From positions 1 through 64,000 of the forward strand of contig CAMHOY010000002.1 in assembly GCA_946186915.1 (NCBI GenBank): DNA of 64,000 bases, given 5' to 3'. Below the pieces are notes generated by a model. That model worked only from the letters and a program-made list of their open reading frames with translations. It was not told the DNA's origin and ran no database searches. Shown here one piece after another: positions 17,311-26,639 of this stretch (position 1 is the first letter of the stretch; every line of letters begins with the position of its first letter). Origin of the DNA: an uncultured Bacteroidales bacterium. Its GTDB lineage: Bacteria > Bacteroidota > Bacteroidia > Bacteroidales > Paludibacteraceae. Both the position numbers and the translations under genes were made by a program.

Positions 17311-17597
17311 AGCAGGCCGGTCTATCGCGCCGAAAGGTGAGGAAAGTCCGGGCAGCACAGAGCACCGCAGCGGTTAATGGCCGTCAGGCAGAAATGTTTG
17401 GTCACTGCTACAGAGACGAGTCGCCTTCGGGCGGGTGAAACGAGCACACTGCGGGCTGCAATTCCATGTAAACCGATGTTTGAGCGTTGCTCGCGCGAGT
17501 CGGAGGGTAGGAAGCGAGAGAAGCCCGTGGTAACACGTGACTCGAGATTAATGATAGACACCCGCAAGGGTACAGAACCCGGCTTACAGGCCTGCTT
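17311..17597 (+). ncRNA. rnpB: RNase P RNA
   Basis: GAGGAAAGTCCGGGC and ACAGAACCCGGCTTA signatures; P1 AGCAGGCC/GGCCTGCT, P2 GTCTATC/GATAGAC. Confidence 0.93.
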
Positions 17598-17638
17598 CCC
17601 TTTCTAGGGATTTCAAAAAAGACTCTTGGATAACAACC

Positions 17639-18952
17639 ATGAAGAAAATTTCCCAAATATCCGGATTTGTGCGCTACGACATGTGGCGGAGGACATCTAC
17701 GGAGATAGATAGCTGGTACAAACGTCTGGGATACATGGTAATACGTACTATCGCGTTAGTAGTACGCGGTTTCACAAGCAAAAATCTCAACGATCAAGCC
17801 AAAGCTCTCACCTACTCTCTTATTTTCGCTGTTGTACCTATTTTAGCTATGGTCGTAGCTGTAGCCAAGGGGTTTGGCGTCGCCGATGTAATTGAGCAAC
17901 AACTCAATGCATCGTTTCTCGGCGGGACAAATATGGTACCCACTATCATGGCAATGGTGGATCGCTATTTAGAGACTGCACAAGGCGGCTTATTTATTGG
18001 AATAGGAATTATAATACTCTTGTGGGCCATTTATTCTTTCTTTCAATCCGTAGAAACGGCCTTCAATCGTATATGGAATGTGAAAAAGTCGCGTTCTATA
18101 CTTCGTCAAGTGACCACCTATATTGCTATCGTGGTCTTAATTCCTGTGCTAATCGTTTGTTCGGCGGGTTTGAATATTTTTGTTCATTCAGCAGTAGAGA
18201 ATGCCGTTCATCTCGAAGCATTACATGAATCTTTGCATACGAGCGGAGTAAAATTTCTGCAGTTTATAATCTGCTGGCTGCTATTCACCATCATGTACGT
18301 AGCCATTCCAAACACAAAAGTGCGTTTTCTGCCGGCTGTTATACCCGGTGTTTTGATGGGTACGTTGTTCCAATTACTCCAGATGTTATCCGTCTATCTG
18401 ATAGCGCTCCTTGGTCGCACAAGTATTGTATATGGAGCGTTCGCATCTATCCCGATTCTTATGACCTGGTTGCAATGGACGAGTCTGCTTATTCTGATTG
18501 GTGCGGAGATGAGTTACGCCATCCAGAACAACGAAGAGTTTGAGTACGAACAGGACTTGAATGTGATGTCCCGCCGCTACAAAGACTTCATCATGTTATA
18601 CCTTTTATCTACAATAATTAGGCGTTTTGAGAACGACGAAGAACCCCTAACAGCACATCAACTTGCTATTCGCGATCATTTACCCATTCGTGTAGTCAAT
18701 CAGTTGTTGGGCAGAATGGTAGAGACAGGCTTGGTAAGAGAGGTTTATCATGAGGAAGAAGAGAAGAGTTATCAGCCTGCACTTGATACCCACAAGATTA
18801 GTATAGGGATGGTACTCGACCGTATTGATGCTCAAGGTGCAGAAGAATTTCTCACCTCACCTACCCCGGAGATGCAAGCTTTCTGGGAAAGGTATGTCGA
18901 AGTGAAAAAAAAGCATACTACGTTGAATGATATTTTAATAACTGATATATGA
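17639..18952 (+). CDS. YihY/BrkB family membrane protein
   Basis: KALTYSLIFAVVPILAMVVAVAKGFG, six-TM pattern, C-terminal winged-helix-like domain. Confidence 0.88.
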   Translation: MKKISQISGFVRYDMWRRTSTEIDSWYKRLGYMVIRTIALVVRGFTSKNLNDQAKALTYSLIFAVVPILAMVVAVAKGFGVADVIEQQLNASFLGGTNMVPTIMAMVDRYLETAQGGLFIGIGIIILLWAIYSFFQSVETAFNRIWNVKKSRSILRQVTTYIAIVVLIPVLIVCSAGLNIFVHSAVENAVHLEALHESLHTSGVKFLQFIICWLLFTIMYVAIPNTKVRFLPAVIPGVLMGTLFQLLQMLSVYLIALLGRTSIVYGAFASIPILMTWLQWTSLLILIGAEMSYAIQNNEEFEYEQDLNVMSRRYKDFIMLYLLSTIIRRFENDEEPLTAHQLAIRDHLPIRVVNQLLGRMVETGLVREVYHEEEEKSYQPALDTHKISIGMVLDRIDAQGAEEFLTSPTPEMQAFWERYVEVKKKHTTLNDILITDI

Positions 18953-20799
18953 AAAAACACCATTTTGTATTCGCCGCCGTGCTGATGATGAGTCAGTTCG
19001 TTCTTGCGGCTCCGAAGATTCAACAAGTAGAACCTCTTAGTTGGTGGACGAACATGAATATGCCGCTCACTGTGATGTTCCATGGCCAGGATTTGCAGGA
19101 CGCCCAAGTGAGCGTTCAGCAGATTGTTAACGGCAAAGTAATGCGTGGAGAGTGTTTAGGCCTCGTTCCTCGCGGACAACACAACGCGGAGAGTCCGAAT
19201 TACCTGTTCGTGGACTTTGGTGTATTCCACCCCGGTACCTATCGCATTACCCTCAAGAAAGGCAAAAAGAAAGCGATGTATGACTATGTCATAAACGAAC
19301 GTAAGGCTGGTAGCCGTGAGCGCAAGAGTTTCGACGCTTCGGATGTCGTTTACCTGATTATGAGTGACCGTTTTGTGGATGGCGACGAGAGTAATAACAG
19401 CACTCCGAATACCAAAGAGAAAGCAAACAAGGCGGATGTGAATGGTCGTTGGGGCGGTGACATACAAGGAATCATCAATTCGTTTGACCATATTGTCAAA
19501 TTAGGTTGTACAGCTATCTGGCCGACTCCAATGCTTGGCGACGATGAGGCAGCATGGAGTTATCACGGCTATGCGTGCTCGGACTATTATCACATCGATC
19601 CGCGTTATGGAAGCAATACTTTATACGCGCAGATGGTACAACAAGCTCACGCAAAGGGATTGAAGATCCTCATGGATATGGTTCCGAACCATTGCGGTGC
19701 GGCGCACTGGTGGATGAGCGACCTTCCTTACCATAATTGGATCAATCAGTTTGACCAGTTCACCAACACCAATAACTGCTTCACCGCCAACTATGACATC
19801 AATGCCTCGGAGTATGACCGTCAGCTTTCTAACCGCGGTTGGTTCGATCATCCGATGCCGGATATGAATCTTGAAAACCCTGACCTGCTGAAATACTTCC
19901 AACAATGGGCCATCTGGTGGGTAGAGTTTGCTGACTTAGACGGTTTGCGCGTAGATACGTACCCGTATATTGAGAAGATTCCCGCCAGCCAATGGCTCAA
20001 GGCTATTCGCGATGAATATCCGAATATCAATATAGTCGGTGAGTGCTGGACTCGTCCTGCGCCCGCAGTCGCCTACTGGCAGAGCGGCGCGAAGAACTTC
20101 GACGGTTTCGATTCGAACCTGCCTACTGTGATGGACTTCCCCGTAGAAGAGGCTATCCGTCAAGCACTTGAGAACGATGGCAGCGGATGGGGTAATGGCT
20201 TGACACGCGTTTACGATGCCATGACGATGGATTACATGTACGCCGACGTGAATAAGTTGTTGACCTTCCTCGGCAACCATGACATGGCGCGCATCACCGA
20301 TATCGTCAAGGATAAAGACCCTCGCCGTGTGAAGTTGGCGAACGTGCTTTTGGCAACCATGCGTGGCATTCCGCAGTTATTGTACGGCGATGAATACGCG
20401 TTGACAGCTAAGGGCGATCCGAATAACCACTCCCTACTCCGCGTTCCACTGCCGCAGGGCGACGAGGTAACACCGGCCATGAAAGATATGTACGACTTCC
20501 AGAGCAAACTTTATACCTGGCGTAAGAATGAACCCGTGCTGCATTTCGGTCGTACAATGCATTTCCTTGCGCGCAATAACACCTACGCGTTCTTCCGTTA
20601 TAATGACAAGGAGGCAGTGTTCGTATTTGCCAATGCAGCGGAACAACCGCGTACTATTCCGACGGAGACCTATGCCGAGATCCTTGGAAAATATAATGCC
20701 AAAGGTATTAACCCGCTGACAGGCGAAACGGTTGACCTCAACCGTACGGATATCGAAGTGCCTGCATTGGCTACACTGATTGTTAAGCTGAAGAAATAA
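18949..20799 (+). CDS. GH13 alpha-amylase family (neopullulanase/SusA-like)
   Basis: signal peptide; DMVPNHCG, DGLRVDTYPY, VGECW, FLGNHDMAR. Confidence 0.92.
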   Translation: MKKHHFVFAAVLMMSQFVLAAPKIQQVEPLSWWTNMNMPLTVMFHGQDLQDAQVSVQQIVNGKVMRGECLGLVPRGQHNAESPNYLFVDFGVFHPGTYRITLKKGKKKAMYDYVINERKAGSRERKSFDASDVVYLIMSDRFVDGDESNNSTPNTKEKANKADVNGRWGGDIQGIINSFDHIVKLGCTAIWPTPMLGDDEAAWSYHGYACSDYYHIDPRYGSNTLYAQMVQQAHAKGLKILMDMVPNHCGAAHWWMSDLPYHNWINQFDQFTNTNNCFTANYDINASEYDRQLSNRGWFDHPMPDMNLENPDLLKYFQQWAIWWVEFADLDGLRVDTYPYIEKIPASQWLKAIRDEYPNINIVGECWTRPAPAVAYWQSGAKNFDGFDSNLPTVMDFPVEEAIRQALENDGSGWGNGLTRVYDAMTMDYMYADVNKLLTFLGNHDMARITDIVKDKDPRRVKLANVLLATMRGIPQLLYGDEYALTAKGDPNNHSLLRVPLPQGDEVTPAMKDMYDFQSKLYTWRKNEPVLHFGRTMHFLARNNTYAFFRYNDKEAVFVFANAAEQPRTIPTETYAEILGKYNAKGINPLTGETVDLNRTDIEVPALATLIVKLKK

Positions 20800-20836
20800 C
20801 GAGTTAACGAATGAAGGAATTAACGAGTGAAGGAAT
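20797..20836. repeat. Tandem array, 5 x 8 bp, from the amylase stop codon into the next gene
   Basis: TAACGAGT|TAACGAAT|GAAGGAAT|TAACGAGT|GAAGGAAT. Confidence 0.88.
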
Positions 20837-21011
20837 AGCAAAAGTGTGCCCACGATGCGGGGCACATTTTGTTTGCCATCATAAAAATCCTGCTATCTGT
20901 CAGTGTGCAGGGATTAACTTAAATGAAAATGCGCGCGCTTATCTGCGCACGCATTATACGGATTGTCTATGTAGGGCTTGCCTACTTGAGGTGGCTCGCG
21001 AAATGCAATAG
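20811..21011 (+). CDS. Small cysteine-rich (CWC-like) protein
   Basis: KVCPRCGAHFVCHHKNPAICQCAGI...DCLCRACLLEV. Confidence 0.75.
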   Translation: MKELTSEGIAKVCPRCGAHFVCHHKNPAICQCAGINLNENARAYLRTHYTDCLCRACLLEVAREMQ

Positions 21012-22007
21012 ACTATCGGGGGCGTTATTCAGGATATGAATAACGTCCTCGAGCATTTCTTCGGGGTGTACTACCCCACGCTCCCAGAAATTATTTGCTC
21101 CGCCAGGCTTGATTTGCTTGCGCCAATTATAGACACGTCCTGACTGATAGGCCTTAAACCACGTGTGTTTCTCGTCCATCTCTGCTAGTTCTGCCATGTT
21201 GTTACCGCCAGCACCAACCCATACGTCGGCGTCATGAAAATAACGCAGCGTCTCTTCGATAGTCAACGGAATGGATGTCTCGCGTTCGTCATCAAAGAAC
21301 GGATAGTCCGCGCCTGCATCCTTGAAGAGATAAGCCAAGTAGTTCTTGCCGGAAGGGACATACCATGTACCACGGAAATTATTACCACTCATAATTTTCG
21401 TGGATTTGAGATTTGAGATCTGAGATTTGAGAATTATATATTGTGTTTCCACCTTTTGAAAGATGGAATCGGCTTCGTGCAGTTTGCCGGTAAGGGCGCC
21501 GAGGACACGGATCCACTCCGCACGCGCCAAGGGTGAACCTTCCTGCCATTCGTTGATATAGATGGTGCGTACGCCAAGTTTCTCCAAACGAGTGGCCTCC
21601 AGATTGTCATACTGACCATAGTTGACGGCTAATAAGGCATCCAATCCCGCTTGGAGCGTTCGCTCAGCACTTGGTTTCATGGAGTCTCCAAGATCAACCT
21701 CATCACCTTTGACGGGCGTGTAGATGAGTTCGGGATTGCATACAGCTACCAAGCAATCCATAGCATCCAATGCATAGATAAATCCCACCTGCACGGTACT
21801 CATTGTACCGAGTCGATGCAACGGTTCTTGGACACAAATGCGCTGGTAAGGATGGAACACTTCTACCACTACTCCAGTGTCCGTCTCCGTGATTTGAAAG
21901 CCCGTGGCATACTTATTTCCTACAGGAATACTACTCTGCTCTACGGACTGTTTGGCACAGCCCGCAAAGCAAAGCAGCAATCCTAATATCGGTAATAAAC
22001 GTCTCAT
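20982..22007 (-). CDS. BtuF-like periplasmic binding lipoprotein
   Basis: lipobox LCFAGC; substrate-binding fold with MDCLVAVCNPELIY, LAVNYGQYDNLEATRLEKLGVRTIYINEW; downstream of B12 riboswitch operon. Confidence 0.85.
   Translation of the reverse strand: MRRLLPILGLLLCFAGCAKQSVEQSSIPVGNKYATGFQITETDTGVVVEVFHPYQRICVQEPLHRLGTMSTVQVGFIYALDAMDCLVAVCNPELIYTPVKGDEVDLGDSMKPSAERTLQAGLDALLAVNYGQYDNLEATRLEKLGVRTIYINEWQEGSPLARAEWIRVLGALTGKLHEADSIFQKVETQYIILKSQISNLKSTKIMSGNNFRGTWYVPSGKNYLAYLFKDAGADYPFFDDERETSIPLTIEETLRYFHDADVWVGAGGNNMAELAEMDEKHTWFKAYQSGRVYNWRKQIKPGGANNFWERGVVHPEEMLEDVIHILNNAPDSLLHFASHLK
21401..21435. repeat. Tandem array, 5 x 7 bp, inside the btuF-like gene
   Basis: TGGATTT|GAGATTT|GAGATCT|GAGATTT|GAGAATT, encoding ILKSQISNLKS on minus. 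Confidence 0.9.
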
Positions 22008-22696
22008 TAACGCTTAGCGCCAAGGTCGTCGAATGCGAAATAAGCCGGCGTATTTAAATATCCATAAGATGTGCGGCTACCTGTTAGACCGAAAAACAGA
22101 CCATCAATTTCACCAAGCTTACTAAGATCAACATACGTCCAGTCCTTTACGACCTCAGTATCTTTTGCCAAATAGAAGTCAACCTTTCCGGTAGGCTTAT
22201 TATTTTTCACTCCGACAATAGTCAATAAGAACCAATCTCCTTGAGCAAAAGGTTTCTCATAGGCATCACCTTTTGTAATAGACTCATACGCATAAATAGA
22301 GTTCGTTACATAGAAACCTGGCACTGTAGCAGGTTGTTTCAGTTTGATGGTATCCAATCCATAAAAGTCCAGATTCCATACCACATAGTTTTTACCTGTA
22401 TGCGCTCCTCCTACAGCAGACTTCCATGCATCATTCCAATCTTTAAAATTAGTATCAGTATGGTTCGATACCACATTGCAGGAATAGTAAGCACTAGACG
22501 GCTGTGCATCCTGTTTGAAAATAAAATTGCCGCTCTGGAAAACTCCGGTAGTGTCCAATTTAAATTCGCTATTAACCTCTTTAGGACTAATAGCAGCCTC
22601 TTCAAAAGTAGCCACGAATGTGTCTACCGCCTCGTTTTGGTTACAAGCAGCAAAGGTCAGTGCCAGAGCTGCTACGAAAAGAATTTGTTTTTTCAT
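22007..22696 (-). CDS. DUF4465-like lipoprotein
   Basis: lipobox LTFAAC; NYVVWNLDFYGLDTIKL...PGFYVTNSIYAYESITKGD, FDDLG ending. Confidence 0.82.
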   Translation of the reverse strand: MKKQILFVAALALTFAACNQNEAVDTFVATFEEAAISPKEVNSEFKLDTTGVFQSGNFIFKQDAQPSSAYYSCNVVSNHTDTNFKDWNDAWKSAVGGAHTGKNYVVWNLDFYGLDTIKLKQPATVPGFYVTNSIYAYESITKGDAYEKPFAQGDWFLLTIVGVKNNKPTGKVDFYLAKDTEVVKDWTYVDLSKLGEIDGLFFGLTGSRTSYGYLNTPAYFAFDDLGAKR

Positions 22697-22752
22697 TTTG
22701 TTTGTTGTTTTAAATTGTTAATAAATAATGTTAATTATAAGTGTTATTGGCA

Positions 22753-24630
22753 CTATTCTATATGCAAGTCAATAGCTCCGGATATTTCAGTACTAATCTC
22801 GCCAGTTGGATCATTAATCTCATCAACCGCGGTGTAAACACGAACGAAATCAATCGTCGGCAGACTAACAGATTGTCCGTATGTATCTACAGCCCACGAG
22901 ATATCAAACGACGAACCTATTGTATCATTGTTCGGTTTATTATCCACATAGCCGAAATCCAATATCTTCTGAACTGTCTGCCCGCTTATTTTTACCGTCT
23001 GTGAGGGCAACTTGGCGCCATAGAGCGTGTATTCGTCCTCTTCCAACCACTGCGGGTAATATGGCTGTTTATGGAAGGGATTTTGAATGGTATCCCCGGA
23101 ACGCGTATAGGTCTTCTGATACGTATGATTTGTCTGCGGATTATCGTACAGACAGCCTTTAAGTTCATACCATGTATCATCGGGCATTCCATTATTATTT
23201 GCGTCACGACTCACCAATACTATTCCGGGTTCAGAACTACCATACTCCGTACTTCCAGTCATATAATAGGCATTCGCGAGTATTTGTATATCGCGGCCTT
23301 CTTTATTCTCTACAGGGTGGTCAAAGCCAAATGTAATATAACCACCCCAGCCTCCGAGGCAAACCAATCCACCGGCATTGTTGGCAATTGCTTGCTCACA
23401 TTTACGGCACATGGTCTCGGCATCATCACCCTCCTCATATTTGGGCAACTCATTGACAAACTGCCCCATACCCGGCAAATATTCATATACATGTGCGAGG
23501 TAACGATGAACATCTTCATGTGAGCCGGTATCGGGTGCCAGTGAATATTCTCCCGTCACGCGACAGAGATGTCCCGGAATATCTCCGGTCAGTGCGCGCC
23601 AGTGCTCATGGCCATCGTATCCATAGCAATGCAGCACTCCGGAAGAAACGTAGTTCTTCGCATCCGTAATGTAAAGAGCCTCATCTGTCGCTAAAAGACC
23701 ATATGGATGCTCGTAGTTTTTGATATCTATCGGTTGAGGCTGTTCCGCAAAGTCAATTGTGGAGAACGCGCGTAGTGTATTTGCTTCATTATCAATGACA
23801 TACGCAGTATTCCCGCAGATGGAGATATTTGAACATGACGTAGTAATACGCTTTAGGATATGGGTAAAGTCTAGGATTACCAGGGAAGGCATAGCATTTA
23901 CATAGTTTCCTTGGCAGCAAACCCATAGATGTTTCTGTGCATCCACGCGAATGCGTGTCGGGTTCAAACCCACCGGTATCTTTTCTATCTCTGTAAAAGT
24001 CGTCAGGTCAATGACCGAAATCGTAGAGTCATAGCGATTGGTGAGGTATCCTCCGGAATTGCAGACAAAGAGTTTGTTATCCACGACACACAGTTCATCG
24101 GGTTGATGGCCGACTTTGACTTCCCGTGTAACAGTGAGTGTAGCCGTGTCCACTTCATAGACAGAACCTAACATATCCGGGTCTGCAATCGAACCAACGT
24201 ACGCGCTGACATACATCTTATCTCCCTTGAATGCCATGTAACGGCAATTAGATATATCAATTTTTGCAATATGTCGTGCTGAGAGGTCCATCACTTCCAC
24301 TTTATGTGAGCAGTTAATGACGGCATACAAGCGATGACCATATTGCTGAATATCATTGCCGACATCTCCCAGTTCCTTCATCTGTGTTGGGTTCATCGCC
24401 CCGTACCAATTGGAGTAGTAATCTCCGGTGTGAAGGTTGATATAGTCCAGTCGGGCCTTGTTCGAGCCCATATTTCCTTCACAGAGTACATACAATCCTC
24501 CATTGCGTACTTCATCCGTGACGTGCGTTCCTATCGTAGGATAGACGATTTCGTCACCGCGACAGGAGGCAAGCATTATGCATATGCATAATACAATTTG
24601 AAATTTTAATATCTGAAGGCAAGGGTGCAT
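22753..24630 (-). CDS. YncE/BtuG-like beta-propeller surface lipoprotein with extra C-terminal domain
   Basis: lipobox MLASC; propeller repeats (KVGHQPDELCVVDNKLFVCNSGG, IPVGLNPTRIRVDAQKHLWVCC); C-terminal GYITFGFDHPVENKEGRDI. Confidence 0.82.
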   Translation of the reverse strand: MHPCLQILKFQIVLCICIMLASCRGDEIVYPTIGTHVTDEVRNGGLYVLCEGNMGSNKARLDYINLHTGDYYSNWYGAMNPTQMKELGDVGNDIQQYGHRLYAVINCSHKVEVMDLSARHIAKIDISNCRYMAFKGDKMYVSAYVGSIADPDMLGSVYEVDTATLTVTREVKVGHQPDELCVVDNKLFVCNSGGYLTNRYDSTISVIDLTTFTEIEKIPVGLNPTRIRVDAQKHLWVCCQGNYVNAMPSLVILDFTHILKRITTSCSNISICGNTAYVIDNEANTLRAFSTIDFAEQPQPIDIKNYEHPYGLLATDEALYITDAKNYVSSGVLHCYGYDGHEHWRALTGDIPGHLCRVTGEYSLAPDTGSHEDVHRYLAHVYEYLPGMGQFVNELPKYEEGDDAETMCRKCEQAIANNAGGLVCLGGWGGYITFGFDHPVENKEGRDIQILANAYYMTGSTEYGSSEPGIVLVSRDANNNGMPDDTWYELKGCLYDNPQTNHTYQKTYTRSGDTIQNPFHKQPYYPQWLEEDEYTLYGAKLPSQTVKISGQTVQKILDFGYVDNKPNNDTIGSSFDISWAVDTYGQSVSLPTIDFVRVYTAVDEINDPTGEISTEISGAIDLHIE

Positions 24631-26636
24631 CGTATGTTTTGTTTAGGCATCGGATAGTTCTGAATAACTTCATAATCCTGTCCGAGCATGTTATTGAGTT
24701 CAAAATTCGCTTTTAGCCAGAACTGCCGGATATTCCATTCGGCGTACACCGCCAAGTCATGTGTGTACCACGGCAACACTTCGTTATAGACAGTGTTCTC
24801 TTGTTGGCAGTACCGCTTGCCGACATATATGAAGGAGTAGTTGAAACCGTAATGGTCTCCGCGCTTGCTCTTCCAGTCCAATCCGCCCACTACACTTCCG
24901 CTGTGCCAAGGGATGTAAGGTATCTGATGCCCGTAGTAGGTGTCCTCCGGATTGGTGACATCTATCGCCGTTTGGTAAGTATAGTTCAGCCGTGCACGGA
25001 GTGTGAAGTTCAGCGGTAGAAAGAAAGAGAAGTCCGCCTTGGAATCCACACCGTTGATCTTCACTGTTCCGAGATTCAACATCGTCCAACGGAACTGCTG
25101 TCCCTTCGGATATGCAATAATCTTATCCGTCACGCGGTTATAGTAATACGACGCACTAAGGTCGATGTGGTAAGTCTTATCTGTTTTGCGGTAAGCCACC
25201 TCAACGGAGTGTTGACGCGCTAATTCCGGTCGCAAATTCGCGTTGCCGAGGTCGGTATAATAGAGGTCGTTGAAGGTTGGATAGCGATAACTCTGCTTAT
25301 AGAAAGCATTGATACTCAGGTCGATAGCCGGATAAGGGCGCAAAGAGAAGAAAATACCCGGGGTGAATTTACATTTGTCATTGGTGATTGATGATTTGTC
25401 ATTTTGCACAGCAGTCATGAGGACGGATGCCTGTAATCTCAGATATTCCTTGATATTCATGGCTGTAGCGACACTTAACCAATGACTATGCCTGTTGAAA
25501 TGTTCGGGAACAGCCTCTATGAGCAGGTTTTTTCTGTCGAGAATATTATACTGGTAGTCGTATGCGAGCGAAGCGTCCCACCAATTGAATATCCGCACCT
25601 TATTCGCAAAGGAGAAATAGACTTCTTGCTGCAGATATTCGTTGTTAGACGGCAAGAGGCGCTCGTCATAGTTCTTATAATGCGTGTAATCGTTAGCCCA
25701 CTTCGCCAAAACGCGCGTATTCCATCGATTAAACCACTCATCTTGCCATTCAGCCTGCACAAAATTGTTACGATCCCACAGACGCTCACCATTCCGCCAT
25801 ACATTATTGACGATTGCGCCGGGAATGCCGCGCTCCGACCAATAATTATAGGCATGGATTCGGAAGAATCCGGTGGTACTATAATAGTCATGCAGTCCGC
25901 CTTCCACGCGCACGGCATTAATGTCTCCGTTTTGCCGAATGGCTGTGGTATCGTACGCTACTTCCCCCGAAGGCAGTACACGTCTGTAGCGGAAAGGATA
26001 TCTACCATCCGAATAGACGTACTCGGCATCGAAATTGAGTGCGAGCGTCTCCGTCAGCTTGACATCAAACCCCAGACTCGGATTTGCAAGGGCAAACGAG
26101 CCGCAACGCATTTGCGCGCGTACGTGCACGCGTTCCTTATCTTTAAAATAAGGTCTGCGAGTAGTGAGATACACATTTCCTGCCGCCCCGAACTCCCGTG
26201 CAGACTGAAATATATCGGATTTTTGGCCGTTATAGAGTTGAATCTGCTCCATGTTATCGAGCGAGAAGCGACCTAAGTCCACTTGTCCGTTTTGCGCATT
26301 GCCAAGCTGTACTCCGTTATAATAAACAGCGGTGTGCTGGCTTCCCATAGATCGAACGTTGATGGTTTTAATACCTCCTACTCCGCCATAGTCCTTGAGT
26401 TGAACTCCCGAGAAATAGCGCAAGGCATCCGCTACAGAAAGTGCGTTTAGGCGTTTCAGTTCAGCTCCCTTGAGCGTCTGCGGTACAATAACATCTTTCG
26501 CTAAAGCACGCGCCGTTACTTCCACTTCCTCTATATGGAATTGGTTATACAACGAATCTAACTCCGCATCGCTGACAGCGAATACAGAGCGTGCACATAG
26601 TGCGAAAATCAGTATTAAAAGAATATTTTTGTTCAT
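24606..26636 (-). CDS. TonB-dependent receptor, BtuB-like
   Basis: plug domain (VPQTLKGAELKRLNALSVADALRYFSGVQLKDYGGVGGIKTINVRSMGSQHTAVYYNGVQLGNAQNG), C-terminal aromatic; preceded by cobalamin riboswitch. Confidence 0.92.
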   Translation of the reverse strand: MNKNILLILIFALCARSVFAVSDAELDSLYNQFHIEEVEVTARALAKDVIVPQTLKGAELKRLNALSVADALRYFSGVQLKDYGGVGGIKTINVRSMGSQHTAVYYNGVQLGNAQNGQVDLGRFSLDNMEQIQLYNGQKSDIFQSAREFGAAGNVYLTTRRPYFKDKERVHVRAQMRCGSFALANPSLGFDVKLTETLALNFDAEYVYSDGRYPFRYRRVLPSGEVAYDTTAIRQNGDINAVRVEGGLHDYYSTTGFFRIHAYNYWSERGIPGAIVNNVWRNGERLWDRNNFVQAEWQDEWFNRWNTRVLAKWANDYTHYKNYDERLLPSNNEYLQQEVYFSFANKVRIFNWWDASLAYDYQYNILDRKNLLIEAVPEHFNRHSHWLSVATAMNIKEYLRLQASVLMTAVQNDKSSITNDKCKFTPGIFFSLRPYPAIDLSINAFYKQSYRYPTFNDLYYTDLGNANLRPELARQHSVEVAYRKTDKTYHIDLSASYYYNRVTDKIIAYPKGQQFRWTMLNLGTVKINGVDSKADFSFFLPLNFTLRARLNYTYQTAIDVTNPEDTYYGHQIPYIPWHSGSVVGGLDWKSKRGDHYGFNYSFIYVGKRYCQQENTVYNEVLPWYTHDLAVYAEWNIRQFWLKANFELNNMLGQDYEVIQNYPMPKQNIRCTLAFRY
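25365..25406. repeat. Tandem array, 6 x 7 bp, inside the btuB-like gene
   Basis: GAATTTA|CATTTGT|CATTGGT|GATTGAT|GATTTGT|CATTTTG, encoding NDKSSITNDKCKF on minus. Confidence 0.8.
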
Positions 26637-26639
26637 TGT

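Noticed and set aside
17322-17656. ORFs 17322..17567(-), 17377..17607(+), 17408..17656(-)
   Set aside because: They lie within or across rnpB, which has clear RNase P RNA signatures; protein-like frames are chance.
25482-26276. 264-aa ORF on plus strand
   Set aside because: Antisense shadow of the btuB-like receptor; no recognisable domain.
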